From NCBI RefSeq assembly GCF_002270055.1, contig NZ_NIBG01000002.1:186001-250000 (forward strand): a stretch of 64,000 nt of DNA. The letters run 5' to 3'. The DNA is from Anaeromicrobium sediminis (GTDB lineage: Bacteria > Bacillota > Clostridia > Peptostreptococcales > Thermotaleaceae). Made by a program: the position numbers and the translations under genes. This document shows, one piece after another, positions 43,532-53,233 of the stretch (position 1 is the stretch's first letter; the number at the start of each line of letters is the position of its first letter). The notes beneath the pieces were generated by a model. It did not search any database and was not told the DNA's origin. It saw only the letters and a program-made list of their open reading frames with translations.

Positions 43532-44442
43532 TGATATATACAGTAACTTTTAATCCTTCTATAGATTATATAGTTTCCCTAGAGGATTTTGGATTGGGCA
43601 CTGTAAATAGAGTTACGAAAGATGCTAAATACCCTGGAGGAAAAGGGATAAACGTATCTAGAGTGCTTAATAATCTAGGGAAAAAGAGTAAGGCCCTAGG
43701 GTTTATAGGTGGATTTACAGGTGATTTTATAGAAGAATTTTTAAAAAAAGAGAATATAGACACCCATTTCATAAAAATATATGAAGACACAAGAATAAAC
43801 GTAAAAGTAAAATCTAATGAGGAAACTGAAATAAATGGAAATGGTCCTCATATAGATGATGAAAGCTTAGAAAGATTATTTAATAAAATAAAAAAAATAA
43901 AGGAAGATGATTACTTAGTTCTATCAGGAAATATACAAAATAGTCTTCCTAGAAATATGTATTCTAAGATTCAAAGTCTTCTTAAAGACAAAAGGGTAAA
44001 AGTAATAGTAGATACTACTAAGGAAGCTCTTATTAGCACCCTTGAAAATAAGCCTTTTTTAATAAAGCCAAATATTAAGGAACTAGAAGAAATATTTGAA
44101 ACAAATATAGAAACAAGAGAAGATGTAATTTCCTATGGAAAGAAGCTAGTAGCCATGGGTGCTCAAAATGTAATTATATCCATGGGAAAAGATGGAGCAT
44201 TATTAGTAAATAAGGACGTAATCCTTTATGGAGAGGCACCAAAGGGAGAAAGTAAAAATTCTGTAGGAGCAGGAGATTCATTGGTGGCAGGATTCATATA
44301 TGGATATGGCAAAAATAAAAATCTATTAGATGGTTTTAAATGGGGCATTGCCTGTGGGAGTGCTACAGCATTTTCTATGGATTTATGTGAAAGACCCCTT
44401 GTTGAGAAGTTATTAAAGGAAATTAAAATTTTAACCCTGTAG
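43531..44442 (+). CDS. fruK: 1-phosphofructokinase
   Basis: A 303-residue PfkB-family kinase that phosphorylates fructose-1-phosphate to fructose-1,6-bisphosphate. It has the N-terminal signature PGGKGINVSRVL, the C-terminal catalytic motif KNSVGAGDSLVAGF with the base Asp, and MIYTVTFNPSIDY at the start. It is translationally coupled to fruR (TAATG overlap), and fruA follows after 44 bp. Confidence 0.95.
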   Translation: MIYTVTFNPSIDYIVSLEDFGLGTVNRVTKDAKYPGGKGINVSRVLNNLGKKSKALGFIGGFTGDFIEEFLKKENIDTHFIKIYEDTRINVKVKSNEETEINGNGPHIDDESLERLFNKIKKIKEDDYLVLSGNIQNSLPRNMYSKIQSLLKDKRVKVIVDTTKEALISTLENKPFLIKPNIKELEEIFETNIETREDVISYGKKLVAMGAQNVIISMGKDGALLVNKDVILYGEAPKGESKNSVGAGDSLVAGFIYGYGKNKNLLDGFKWGIACGSATAFSMDLCERPLVEKLLKEIKILTL

Positions 44443-44486
44443 TTTTGCAAAGCTAATATAAATAAATCTATTAAAGGAGGGAAAGT

Positions 44487-46349
44487 ATGAAAATAACAGA
44501 TCTTTTAAAGAAAGATACCATAATACTTAATTTAAAAGGTACAACAAAAGAAGAAGTATTAAATGAACTTATTAAGAAATTAGACACAGCAGATAAATTA
44601 AATGACAAAGAAGAATTTAGAGAGGCAATCTTTAAAAGAGAAAAGGAATTTTCAACAGGGGTAGGTGATGGGGTAGCTATTCCACATGCTAAAACAGGAG
44701 CAGTGAAAAAACCGGCACTAGCCTTTGGATATTCTAAAGAGGGTATAGACTACGATTCATTAGATGGGAAAAAAGCACATATATTCTTTATGATAGCAGG
44801 AAAAGATGATTCAAATAATGAACATCTAGATACTTTATCTAAATTATCCGTACTTCTTATGAGAGAAGAGTTTAGAAGCAAAATATCAAAGATAAAGAAT
44901 AAAGAGGAATTATTAAATATTATAGATAAAGAACAAAATATAGAGTTAGAAGATTCTAATGAAGTGAATAATAGTGATGAACTGATTTTAGCTGTAACGG
45001 CTTGTCCTACAGGTATAGCTCATACTTATATGGCAGCTGATGCCCTTAAAAATGAGGGGAGCAAAAAGGCAGTTTCCATAAAGGTAGAGACTAACGGTTC
45101 TACTGGTGTAAAAAATAGGTTGACAGATGATGAGATAAAAAGAGCCAAGGCAATTATAATTGCAGCAGATAAGCAAGTGGAAATGTCCCGTTTTGAAGGT
45201 AAAAAGATTATACAAGTACCCGTTGCCCAGGGCATAAAAAAGGCAGGAGAATTAATAGATGCTGCCATAAAGGGAGATGGTACTACTTATCATCATAATA
45301 AAAAAGATGGTGATTTTAACAAGAAGGTAGAAAGAAAAGGTTTTTATAAACACTTAATGAATGGTGTTTCTAACATGTTACCTTTTGTAGTAGGTGGAGG
45401 TATATTAATAGCCATATCATTCATATTCGGTATTAAGGCCTTTGACCCAAGTGATCCAGCATTCCATCCCTTTGCTAAATTACTTATGGATATAGGTGGA
45501 GGTAGTGCCTTTGCCCTTATGATTCCCGTATTAGCAGGATTTATAGGAATGAGTATAGCAGATAGACCAGGATTTGCACCAGCCATGGTAGGTGGATTTA
45601 TAGCAGCTAATAATGGCGCAGGATTTTTAGGCGGACTAATAGCAGGTTTCTTAGGTGGTTATATTATTTTATTCCTAAGAAAAACGTTCTCAAAGTTACC
45701 AGATTCTTTAGAAGGAATAAAGCCCGTATTGTTATATCCTCTGTTTGGAATATTTTTAACGGGAGCTATCATGTTACTTGTAGTAGTAAATCCAGTTAAG
45801 GGAGCAAACTTAGCCCTTCAAAGCTGGTTAGATGGCATGGGAACAGCAAACAAGGTATTATTAGGATTAATACTTGGTGCAATGATGGCTGTGGACATGG
45901 GAGGTCCTATTAACAAAGCTGCTTTTACTTTTGGTATAGCTATGATAGATGGAGGTAACTTTGCACCTCATGCAGCAGTTATGGCAGGTGGAATGGTTCC
46001 ACCCCTTGGTATTGCGTTAGCTACTACTATATTTAAAAATAGATTTACTAAGAGTGAGCAGGATGCAGGAAAAACGTGTTATATTATGGGGGCTTCATTT
46101 ATTACAGAGGGAGCTATACCATTTGCAGCAGCAGACCCAGGTAGAGTTATTCCTTCTATAATAGTAGGATCTGCCATAGCAGGAGCATTAACTATGGTAT
46201 TTAATATAGGTTTACCAGCACCCCATGGTGGACTGTTTGTAATTCCTATTGTGGAAGGAAGTCCACTATTATATTCAGTAGCCATCCTAATAGGTTCTGG
46301 AATTACAGCTTTAATGTTAGGTTTTCTTAAAAAACCAATAAAAGAATAG
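44487..46349 (+). CDS. fruA: PTS fructose transporter subunit IIABC
   Basis: A 620-residue single-chain permease. The IIA domain is at 1-150 with the phospho-His H67 in GVAIPHAKT, the IIB domain at about 165-265 with the phospho-Cys C173 in TACPTGIAHTYMAADAL, and the IIC membrane domain at about 285-620. It imports fructose and phosphorylates it at C1 for FruK. It starts behind AAAGGAGGG. It is the last gene of the operon. Confidence 0.95.
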   Translation: MKITDLLKKDTIILNLKGTTKEEVLNELIKKLDTADKLNDKEEFREAIFKREKEFSTGVGDGVAIPHAKTGAVKKPALAFGYSKEGIDYDSLDGKKAHIFFMIAGKDDSNNEHLDTLSKLSVLLMREEFRSKISKIKNKEELLNIIDKEQNIELEDSNEVNNSDELILAVTACPTGIAHTYMAADALKNEGSKKAVSIKVETNGSTGVKNRLTDDEIKRAKAIIIAADKQVEMSRFEGKKIIQVPVAQGIKKAGELIDAAIKGDGTTYHHNKKDGDFNKKVERKGFYKHLMNGVSNMLPFVVGGGILIAISFIFGIKAFDPSDPAFHPFAKLLMDIGGGSAFALMIPVLAGFIGMSIADRPGFAPAMVGGFIAANNGAGFLGGLIAGFLGGYIILFLRKTFSKLPDSLEGIKPVLLYPLFGIFLTGAIMLLVVVNPVKGANLALQSWLDGMGTANKVLLGLILGAMMAVDMGGPINKAAFTFGIAMIDGGNFAPHAAVMAGGMVPPLGIALATTIFKNRFTKSEQDAGKTCYIMGASFITEGAIPFAAADPGRVIPSIIVGSAIAGALTMVFNIGLPAPHGGLFVIPIVEGSPLLYSVAILIGSGITALMLGFLKKPIKE

Positions 46350-46389
46350 TTAATTAAAAAAGTTTAGGCCCACACGTTTATCGTAGGGG

Positions 46390-46418
46390 TCTTTTCTTTT
46401 TAAAGAAAAGGATTTTTA
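46390..46418 (+). terminator. Weak terminator after fruA
   Basis: CTTTTCTTT pairs with AAAGAAAAG around TT, followed by GATTTTTATG. Confidence 0.45.
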
Positions 46419-46469
46419 TGACAAAAAGTGATACAATTATATTGGAATTTAAGTTGAGGGGGAATTTAT

Positions 46470-47426
46470 ATGTTATATCTTAATGAAAGGGATATAAAAA
46501 GGTCTGTATCACTTAAGGATGTTATGGAAGGTGTAGAAAAGGCCTTTCATATATATAAGGACAAGAACTTCTTTATGCCAGATAGAATTCACATAGATAA
46601 GGAACCAAACACTTTGTTATATATGCCTTGTTTTACTAAAGATATATTTGGTACTAAGATAATTAGTTTATTTCCAGAAAACACACATAAGAATCTACCG
46701 GTGATAGATGGATTAGTATTACTTAATAATATAGAAACGGGCAAACCAGTGGGTATGCTAAATGGTGCCTACCTTACAGCCTATAGAACAGGAGCTGTAG
46801 GCGGAGTTGGAGTAAAATATGTTACACCTGAAGATGTGACTAGTCTAGGCCTTATAGGAACTGGAGTGCAGGGATTTTATCAAGTATTATTTGCATGTGA
46901 AGCCAGGGATTTTAAAAAGGTTACTGTGTATAACAGAACAAAGGAAAAGGTAGAAGGATTTATTGCGAGATTAAAAAAGGAACTACCTAATATGGAAATT
47001 GTAAGTGCAGATACTACAGAAGAGTTGGTAAAAAACTCAGAGGTTATTATTACGGCCACATCATCTAATGAGCCAGTTCTTCCAGATGATGAAGAACTAT
47101 TAAAGGGTAAGCATATTGTGGGTATTGGGTCTTATAAACCTGATATGCATGAGTTTCCAAAGAGTTTATATGGCCTAATTGACAATATATATATTGATAA
47201 TGATTTTGCCTGTGAAGAATCGGGAGATTTAATAACTCCATTAAATGAAGGATGGATAGAAAAAGAGCAGGTAAAATTATTTACAGAGTTAATGGATAGA
47301 AAAGTTGAAAAGGGAGAGACTACTTTGTTTAAATCAGTAGGAATGGCTTTATTTGATATGGTAGTATCTCAAATAATCTATGAAAAGGCTAAGGAAAAAA
47401 ATATTGGTCAGAAGATAGAGTTATAA
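46470..47426 (+). CDS. Ornithine cyclodeaminase/mu-crystallin family protein 1
   Basis: A 318-residue NAD(P)-binding enzyme. Residues 60-110 have the substrate Arg and Lys region, ending LNGAYLTAYRTGAVGGVGVKY. The Rossmann motif is LGLIGTGVQGFYQV, followed by TVYNRTKEKVEGF. Family members are ornithine cyclodeaminase, alanine dehydrogenase, ketimine reductase or amino-acid synthases. The exact reaction is open. It starts behind GAGGGGGAA. An XRE-cupin regulator is convergent, and a second member of the family lies at 50532. Confidence 0.85.
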   Translation: MLYLNERDIKRSVSLKDVMEGVEKAFHIYKDKNFFMPDRIHIDKEPNTLLYMPCFTKDIFGTKIISLFPENTHKNLPVIDGLVLLNNIETGKPVGMLNGAYLTAYRTGAVGGVGVKYVTPEDVTSLGLIGTGVQGFYQVLFACEARDFKKVTVYNRTKEKVEGFIARLKKELPNMEIVSADTTEELVKNSEVIITATSSNEPVLPDDEELLKGKHIVGIGSYKPDMHEFPKSLYGLIDNIYIDNDFACEESGDLITPLNEGWIEKEQVKLFTELMDRKVEKGETTLFKSVGMALFDMVVSQIIYEKAKEKNIGQKIEL

Positions 47427-47428
47427 AT

Positions 47429-47462
47429 AAAAAGTGATTAGGCTATCCTAATCACTTTTTTT
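47429..47462. terminator. Terminator between convergent genes
   Basis: AAAAAGTGATTAGG (47429-47442) pairs perfectly with 47447-47460, loop CTAT, then TT. It overlaps the last codons of the minus-strand regulator. Confidence 0.9.
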
Positions 47463-48020
47463 AGACTTAAAAAAGTTTGGTGTATTTACTACTAATAATT
47501 TCACATTCTTATTAGTGTGATTTGTCCAATTATGATCTAATGAAGAATTGAAATGGGCTGAATCACCAGGATGAAGAATGTGCTTCTCCTTGTCTATATA
47601 AAGGGTCAATATACCTTCTAATATGTATATAAACTCTTCTCCCTCATGGGGATACTTTTGGATTTCTTCACTATCTTCATTTGGTAATACTGTTACTAAT
47701 TTTGGAACCATTGTACTTTCAGATAAGTTATTAGAAAGACTATAATAAATTATTTTAGAGTTCATTATTTGAGAAACTTCTTGTTCATAACTCTTCATTA
47801 TAAGGCCACTGTTCTTCTTAGGAGAAGAAAAGAAATAAGTTAACTCTATATTTAATGCAGAGGCTATTTTGTCTAAAGAATCAATTGCAATAGTAGTTAG
47901 GCCCCTTTCTAGCTGTGATAAAAAACCAGAAGAAAGACCTGTTTTTTCACTTAAATCCTTTAGAGTCATTTCGTTAGTTTGTCTTAGAAATTTAATTTTT
48001 TTACCTATATCCTTTGTCAT
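47448..48020 (-). CDS. XRE-family regulator with cupin domain (paralogue)
   Basis: 190 residues, with the HTH IKFLRQTNEMTLKDLSEKTG and LSSGFLSQLERG and a C-terminal cupin with YPHEGEEFIYILEG and HPGDSAHFNSSLDHNW. It has the same layout as the regulator at 14937-15482 (HTH segments nearly identical in TLKDLSEK and FLSQ.E.G). It lies between the ornithine-cyclodeaminase-like gene and a two-component pair, and probably responds to an amino acid or polyamine. Confidence 0.87.
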   Translation of the reverse strand: MTKDIGKKIKFLRQTNEMTLKDLSEKTGLSSGFLSQLERGLTTIAIDSLDKIASALNIELTYFFSSPKKNSGLIMKSYEQEVSQIMNSKIIYYSLSNNLSESTMVPKLVTVLPNEDSEEIQKYPHEGEEFIYILEGILTLYIDKEKHILHPGDSAHFNSSLDHNWTNHTNKNVKLLVVNTPNFFKSKKSD

Positions 48021-48201
48021 TGCATACCTCTTCCTTAAAACTATACTAACCTATATTATATCATTTTTATGAGAAAATTAAAAATCATAATAAGGTGAGA
48101 AAAAAATCATCTTTACATATGGTCCTCAATAAGGAGGAATTATGAAAGGAATATAGAAAAATATATAAAATTAAAAATTATATAAAAAGGAGAAGGAGAC
48201 T

Positions 48202-49461
48202 ATGAATAGGAAAGTAGTAGAAACTATAGGCGCCATTTGTGTACTGGTAGTATTTACAGGTCAAATATATATAACTCCTTTTTTTGAATGGACCCTTAGA
48301 TTTTCATTTAGTGTCACAACATTATCTCTTTTATTTATATATTTTAAAGAAATTTCAATAATAACAACCTCTATAATGGTTAGTATGTCAGTTCTTATTT
48401 TTAGAGTATCTGTACAACTAATAACTAATCCTAATATTCCATTATATGAATCAATTGTAGGGTATTATAGGGGAGCCCTCTTTTATATATTTTTTGGAGT
48501 GCTATTTTATGTATTTAAAATAAGAGAAAAAATAGACAAAATAGGATTAAACTTTATATTTTTATTTATATGTGAAGTACTGGCTAATTTCATAGAAATA
48601 TTCTTAAGTAAAGGAAATATTAATTATTCCTTTGATGAAATGTTAAAGATAATAATCCTAGTTGGGACCATAAGAACTTGTATAACTTTAGCCTTGTATT
48701 ATGGAATATGTAATTATTTGAAAAGAAGAAAAATTAAGGAGGAGGAAAATAAATATAGACAATTAGTTTCATTCATTGCAAATTTAAAATCAGAATTATT
48801 TTTATTAAAAAAATCTAGTAGGGATATTGAGAATGCCATGGACAAATGCTTCCATATGTATAAACGATTAGAGATAGAAGATTTGAAAGAGGATGCCTTA
48901 TCCATATCAAAGGATATACACGAAATAAAAAAGGATTATATAAGAGTAATATTGGGTATGGAGAAAAATTTAGATGGAGAAAGTATTATCTCTGTAATGT
49001 CCTTTGAAGAAATAAAAAACATAATAAAGGGGAATACACAAAAAATTATAGAATTATCTCATAAGAAAATAAGGTTGGAGATTAATGTGGAAGATGACTT
49101 TCATACAAATGAATTTTATCCTATCATATCCATACTAAATAATTTGATTGTAAATTCCATAGAATCAATTAATGAAAGTGGATATATATGTATAGAAGAA
49201 AAAATACATGGAGACTACATTGTATTTACTATAGAAGACAATGGAGAAGGTATTCATAAAGATGAAATTAAATTAATTTTTAATCCTGGATATTCAACTA
49301 AATTTAATAAGGACACAGGAGCAATATCAACGGGCATAGGATTGACCCATGTGCATAATATAGTTGGAGATTATTTTAAAGGTAGAATAAAAGTTGAATC
49401 TAAAGAAGGGGTTGGAACTGTATTTAAAATAGAAATACCGAAGATGTACATGATTAATTAG
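48202..49461 (+). CDS. Sensor histidine kinase (GlnK/YcbA-like)
   Basis: 419 residues. The N-terminal half has about six spans (10-170) without a large extracellular sensor. The likely phospho-His is H240 in SKDIHEIKKDYIRVI, as in Spo0B-alpha-type kinases of the GlnK/CitA group. The ATPase boxes are N in NNLIVNSIESI, G1 DNGEGI and G2 GIGLTHVHNI. It starts behind AAGGAGAAGGAG. The response regulator with a YcbB-like tail follows at 33 nt, matching the B. subtilis glnK-glnL pair that responds to glutamine. Confidence 0.87.
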   Translation: MNRKVVETIGAICVLVVFTGQIYITPFFEWTLRFSFSVTTLSLLFIYFKEISIITTSIMVSMSVLIFRVSVQLITNPNIPLYESIVGYYRGALFYIFFGVLFYVFKIREKIDKIGLNFIFLFICEVLANFIEIFLSKGNINYSFDEMLKIIILVGTIRTCITLALYYGICNYLKRRKIKEEENKYRQLVSFIANLKSELFLLKKSSRDIENAMDKCFHMYKRLEIEDLKEDALSISKDIHEIKKDYIRVILGMEKNLDGESIISVMSFEEIKNIIKGNTQKIIELSHKKIRLEINVEDDFHTNEFYPIISILNNLIVNSIESINESGYICIEEKIHGDYIVFTIEDNGEGIHKDEIKLIFNPGYSTKFNKDTGAISTGIGLTHVHNIVGDYFKGRIKVESKEGVGTVFKIEIPKMYMIN

Positions 49462-49493
49462 GAATAAAAGGCTTTGTGGATAGGAGGGGGAAA

Positions 49494-50393
49494 ATGGAAT
49501 TTAGCATATATATAGTAGATGATGATGAGAATATAAGGGCCATATTAAAAAAGGTCATAAGGGATAACAAATTAGGATATGTAATAGGAGAGTCTAGTGA
49601 TGGCATACATGGAATTGAAAACATAATAGACTTAAAACCTAATATTGTATTAGTAGATTTATTGCTACCAAAGTGTGATGGGATTACCATAGTAGATAAG
49701 GTGACCTCAATGAATAGGGATATATCCTTTATTATGATATCTCAAGTGGATTCACCTAATATGGTGGGAGAAGCTTACAAGAAAAATATTGAATTTTTTA
49801 TTCATAAACCAATAAATCAAATAGAAGTAATATCCATTATAAACAAAGTTAAAGGGAACATAAAAATGAAAAAAATTGTGAATTCATTAGAAAAAACCTT
49901 ACATAGTATAATGGATCTAAAAGGTAATGATGAATTTGGAAGTCATAAGAAAAATAAAAAGCATAAAGGGGAGAAAATATTATTAGAATTAGGCATAATA
50001 GGTGAAGCGGGAAGTAATGACATTATAGAAATCATTAACATGCTAATGGAAAAAAATGAAATGAATATAAATACAATTAGTAATAAGAAAGTATATGAAA
50101 TTTACGATATGTTAAAAAATAGATATAAAAATTTGTATGAAAAAGAGTTAAGTATAGGTGCTTTTGAGCAGAGAATAAGAAGGGCAGTTGGTAAGGGGTT
50201 AAAGAATATAGCTAACTTAGGATTAGAAGATTATGCTAATGATATATACATGAAATACTCTAATTCATTATTTGATTTTAGTGAAGTGAGAAGAGAGATG
50301 AACTATATAAAAGGCAAAAGTACACACCCAGGAAAAATAAACATAAAAAAGTTCATAGATGGAATAGTAATAGAAGTTTTAAATGAATTATAA
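49494..50393 (+). CDS. Response regulator with YcbB-type DNA-binding domain (GlnL-like)
   Basis: 299 residues. The receiver domain (1-118) has acidic pocket D9/D10, phospho-Asp D55 in VLVDLLLP and the Lys of FFIHKPI. The C-terminal half (about 155-299, with AFEQRIRRAVGKGLKNIANLG) is the YcbB domain found in GlnL. ATG 49494 follows AGGAGGGGG. It probably activates neighbouring transporter or amino-acid genes such as 50532-53118. The analogy to GlnK/GlnL control of glutamine uptake is an inference. Confidence 0.88.
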   Translation: MEFSIYIVDDDENIRAILKKVIRDNKLGYVIGESSDGIHGIENIIDLKPNIVLVDLLLPKCDGITIVDKVTSMNRDISFIMISQVDSPNMVGEAYKKNIEFFIHKPINQIEVISIINKVKGNIKMKKIVNSLEKTLHSIMDLKGNDEFGSHKKNKKHKGEKILLELGIIGEAGSNDIIEIINMLMEKNEMNINTISNKKVYEIYDMLKNRYKNLYEKELSIGAFEQRIRRAVGKGLKNIANLGLEDYANDIYMKYSNSLFDFSEVRREMNYIKGKSTHPGKINIKKFIDGIVIEVLNEL

Positions 50394-50427
50394 AATAAGA
50401 ATAAAATCAAAATTCGAAAAACTTAGA

Positions 50428-50459
50428 AAAAACTATATAGGAATCTATATAGTTTTTAT
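50428..50459 (+). terminator. Terminator of the two-component operon
   Basis: AAAAACTATATAG pairs perfectly with CTATATAGTTTTT around GAAT. Confidence 0.85.
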
Positions 50460-50531
50460 AGTTTTTTGTAGTCCTTAAATTATTTTATTAATAGATCTTA
50501 TTATTAATAAAATTGTTTGGAGGGATTATAA

Positions 50532-51611
50532 GTGAGTAGAAAAGTAGAATTTTTATATTTACAACAAGAGGACTGTGTAAAAGCTGGCGGATATGACATG
50601 AAAGGCTGTATGAAAGCTACTGAAAGATCATTCTTCTTACATGGTAAAGGTGATTTCATACTACCAGGAAAACCTGTTATTAGATGGGGTGGCCCAGAGA
50701 CAGAAGAAAAAACTGGTAGAATTATGTCTATGCCTGCATTTTTAGGGGGACAAAAATATGCAAAAGAATTAGAAGATATGGACTTGATTGGACCTATAAA
50801 TACTTCAGGAATCAAATACATACCTAGTAAGCCTCACAATCCAAAGAAATATGGTTTGCCTAGAGCAAATGCAGTAATTATCATTAATGACCCTGATACA
50901 TTGATGCCTTCTTGTATTATGGATGGCACGTTAGTAAGTGCAATGAGAACAGGTGCAGCATCAGGTGTAGCAGCAAAATATCTTGCAAATCCAGATTCAA
51001 AGGTAATGGGACTTGTTGGTGCAAGTGTACAAGGGATAACCCAAACATTAGCTCTTAAAGAAGGTGTTCCATCATTAGAAGTATGTAAGGTGTTTGATAT
51101 AAATCCAGAAACAAGTAAAAAATTTGTAGAAGAAATGAAAGATAAAGTGGATATGGAATTTGTAATTGTTGATAGTGCTGAGAAAGCATTTAGAGATTCT
51201 GATGTTATTAGTACTGCTACTATGGCTAAAGAGGCTTATGTAAATGGAGAGTGGTATAAAGAAGGAGCTTTTCATTGTGAAATTTCATTTTGGGATACAC
51301 CACCAGAAGCTCTAAAAGCTATGGATTTTGTAGTTGTAGATAGCTGGTATCAAGTAAAACACCATGGAGTAGACGTAAGTTGTAGAGCTGTGAGAGATGG
51401 GGTCATACCAGAAGATAAAATAAGAGGTGATCTTGGAGAAATTATCGTTGGAACAAAACCTGGAAGACAAGGTAGAAAAGAAAAAATATTCTTTAATCCA
51501 ATAGGAATGGGAATTCATGACTTATCAGAAGCTCATAGGGTATATGAAAATGCCATGAAAATGGGAATCGGAAAGAGATTACCTTTATGGGAAAATCCAA
51601 TATTAGGTTAG
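50532..51611 (+). CDS. Ornithine cyclodeaminase/mu-crystallin family protein 2 (tyramine oxidase subunit B/SbnB-like group)
   Basis: 359 residues, about 40 longer than the member at 46470. The Rossmann motif is MGLVGASVQGITQTLAL, and the substrate region is SCIMDGTLVSAMRTGAASGVAAKYL. The N-terminal insert with FILPGKPVIRWGGPETEEK is typical of the longer subgroup annotated as tyramine oxidase subunit B, whose real reaction is unclear. GTG 50532 follows TTTGGAGGG. It probably uses an amino acid linked to the following GltS-like symporter. Confidence 0.82.
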   Translation: MSRKVEFLYLQQEDCVKAGGYDMKGCMKATERSFFLHGKGDFILPGKPVIRWGGPETEEKTGRIMSMPAFLGGQKYAKELEDMDLIGPINTSGIKYIPSKPHNPKKYGLPRANAVIIINDPDTLMPSCIMDGTLVSAMRTGAASGVAAKYLANPDSKVMGLVGASVQGITQTLALKEGVPSLEVCKVFDINPETSKKFVEEMKDKVDMEFVIVDSAEKAFRDSDVISTATMAKEAYVNGEWYKEGAFHCEISFWDTPPEALKAMDFVVVDSWYQVKHHGVDVSCRAVRDGVIPEDKIRGDLGEIIVGTKPGRQGRKEKIFFNPIGMGIHDLSEAHRVYENAMKMGIGKRLPLWENPILG

Positions 51612-51720
51612 GTTCGTTACTATATAGGGGCATGGGGTAAATTATCCCATGCTACTAAATTAATTACATCTATAGGAAATCAGACTTTAAATACTATTAA
51701 ATTTGAAAGGTGGTTTTTCT

Positions 51721-53118
51721 ATGAACTTTGGACCCTACAATATGTTGATGGATTTTGCCTTAATGTCCATATTACTTTTCATGGCCCAATTAATGAGGGC
51801 TAAAATAAAATTAATACAAAACTTATATTTGCCATCATCCCTAGTGGCGGGATTTATAGGTCTATTCTTAGGGAAGCAGTTTATAAATATCATACCATTT
51901 TCAGATAAAATAAGTACTTATCCATATATGTTAGTTGTAGTTTTATTTGCGTCTCTTTTTATAGGGAGAACAGAAAAAAGTTCCTTTAAAGAGGTTATAG
52001 ATAAAGTAGGAGATACTTTCACTATTAATTCGGCTGTATATTTTGGACAATATGGAGTAGCAATTTTAATAGGTGGATTTATCCTAAGTAAATTTTATCC
52101 GAATATAAACCAAGGGTTTTCCATATTAATGCCAGGTGGATTCATAGGTGGACATGGAGCAGCAGCAGCCTTTGGAGGAGCATTTAAGGAACTTATTGGA
52201 TGGGAAGAAGCACTTCCTATTGGACAGACTTTTGCTACTGTAGGATTACTATTTGGAGTATTAGGAGGACTTGTCATAATTAATATAGGAACTAGGAAAA
52301 AGGCAACTAGATTTATTAAAACCATGAGTCAATTGCCAGAAAGTATGCAAACAGGGTTAGTTCCTTTAAATGAAAGAGGTCCTATGGGGTATGAAACAGT
52401 TAACCCCATGTCTATAGATCCCCTTACTTGGCATGTACTATTAGTATTAATGGCTACGGCTGGAGGGTATTATTTCACTAACTGGTTTAAAATTATACTT
52501 CCTAAAATAAGCTTACCTATGTTTTCTGTGACAATGATTATGGGAGTGCTGTTACAATTAATATTAAACCTAATTGGATTAGGGGAATACGTGGATAAGA
52601 AGATTATGACAAGGATAGGTAGCTCAGCCACAGACTATTTAGTAGCATTTGGAGTAGCATCAATAAAACTTGCTATAGTTGTTAAATATGCTGCTCCTAT
52701 ATTTATATTATTTTTAGTTGGAGCCATATTCTGTGTAACTTATTTATTTTTAGTGGGAAGAAGATTATTTAATAACTTTTGGTTTGAAAGGTCCATATTT
52801 ATATTTGGTTGGTCAACAGGTGTTATAGCCATAGGAGTAACTCTTTTGAGAATAGTTGATCCAGAATTTAAGAGCAAAACCCTAGAGGATTATGGTATGG
52901 CTTATGTATTCATGTCATTTATTGAAATACTATTAATATCCCTATTACCTATTTTAATGGTTAATGGATATGGACTAATTACAGGTTTAGTATGTTTCGT
53001 TATTTTTGGAACTTTAATTTGGATTACTGCCCATAAATATGGAATTAAAGGTGGTTCTATGAGTGAACTTCGACAGGGAGAAGAAGAAATTATATATAAA
53101 TATGATACAAATAGTTAA
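51721..53118 (+). CDS. Sodium/glutamate symporter family (GltS-like) transporter
   Basis: 465 residues with 11-12 membrane segments. The GltS features are YLPSSLVAGFIGLFLG, the re-entrant Gly-rich MPGGFIGGHGAAAAFGGAF, and the second-half counterpart. It should import glutamate or a related amino acid with sodium. The gene is longer than E. coli GltS (401 residues) owing to the C-terminal part. ATG 51721 follows AAAGGTGG. Located between an ornithine-cyclodeaminase-like enzyme and an amidohydrolase. Confidence 0.87.
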   Translation: MNFGPYNMLMDFALMSILLFMAQLMRAKIKLIQNLYLPSSLVAGFIGLFLGKQFINIIPFSDKISTYPYMLVVVLFASLFIGRTEKSSFKEVIDKVGDTFTINSAVYFGQYGVAILIGGFILSKFYPNINQGFSILMPGGFIGGHGAAAAFGGAFKELIGWEEALPIGQTFATVGLLFGVLGGLVIINIGTRKKATRFIKTMSQLPESMQTGLVPLNERGPMGYETVNPMSIDPLTWHVLLVLMATAGGYYFTNWFKIILPKISLPMFSVTMIMGVLLQLILNLIGLGEYVDKKIMTRIGSSATDYLVAFGVASIKLAIVVKYAAPIFILFLVGAIFCVTYLFLVGRRLFNNFWFERSIFIFGWSTGVIAIGVTLLRIVDPEFKSKTLEDYGMAYVFMSFIEILLISLLPILMVNGYGLITGLVCFVIFGTLIWITAHKYGIKGGSMSELRQGEEEIIYKYDTNS

Positions 53119-53130
53119 TTTATAAGATTG

Positions 53131-53171
53131 AAAGAACTAAGGGAAATTTTTACCCTTAGTTCTTTTATTTG
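53131..53171 (+). terminator. Terminator after the GltS-like gene
   Basis: AAAGAACTAAGGG (53131-53143) pairs with CCCTTAGTTCTTT (53153-53165), followed by TATTTG. Confidence 0.85.
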
Positions 53172-53233
53172 TACACAGAGAGGATAAAAAGTGATAAAAT
53201 CTAAGATGGATTATAATGGTGGGAGGGCTAAAA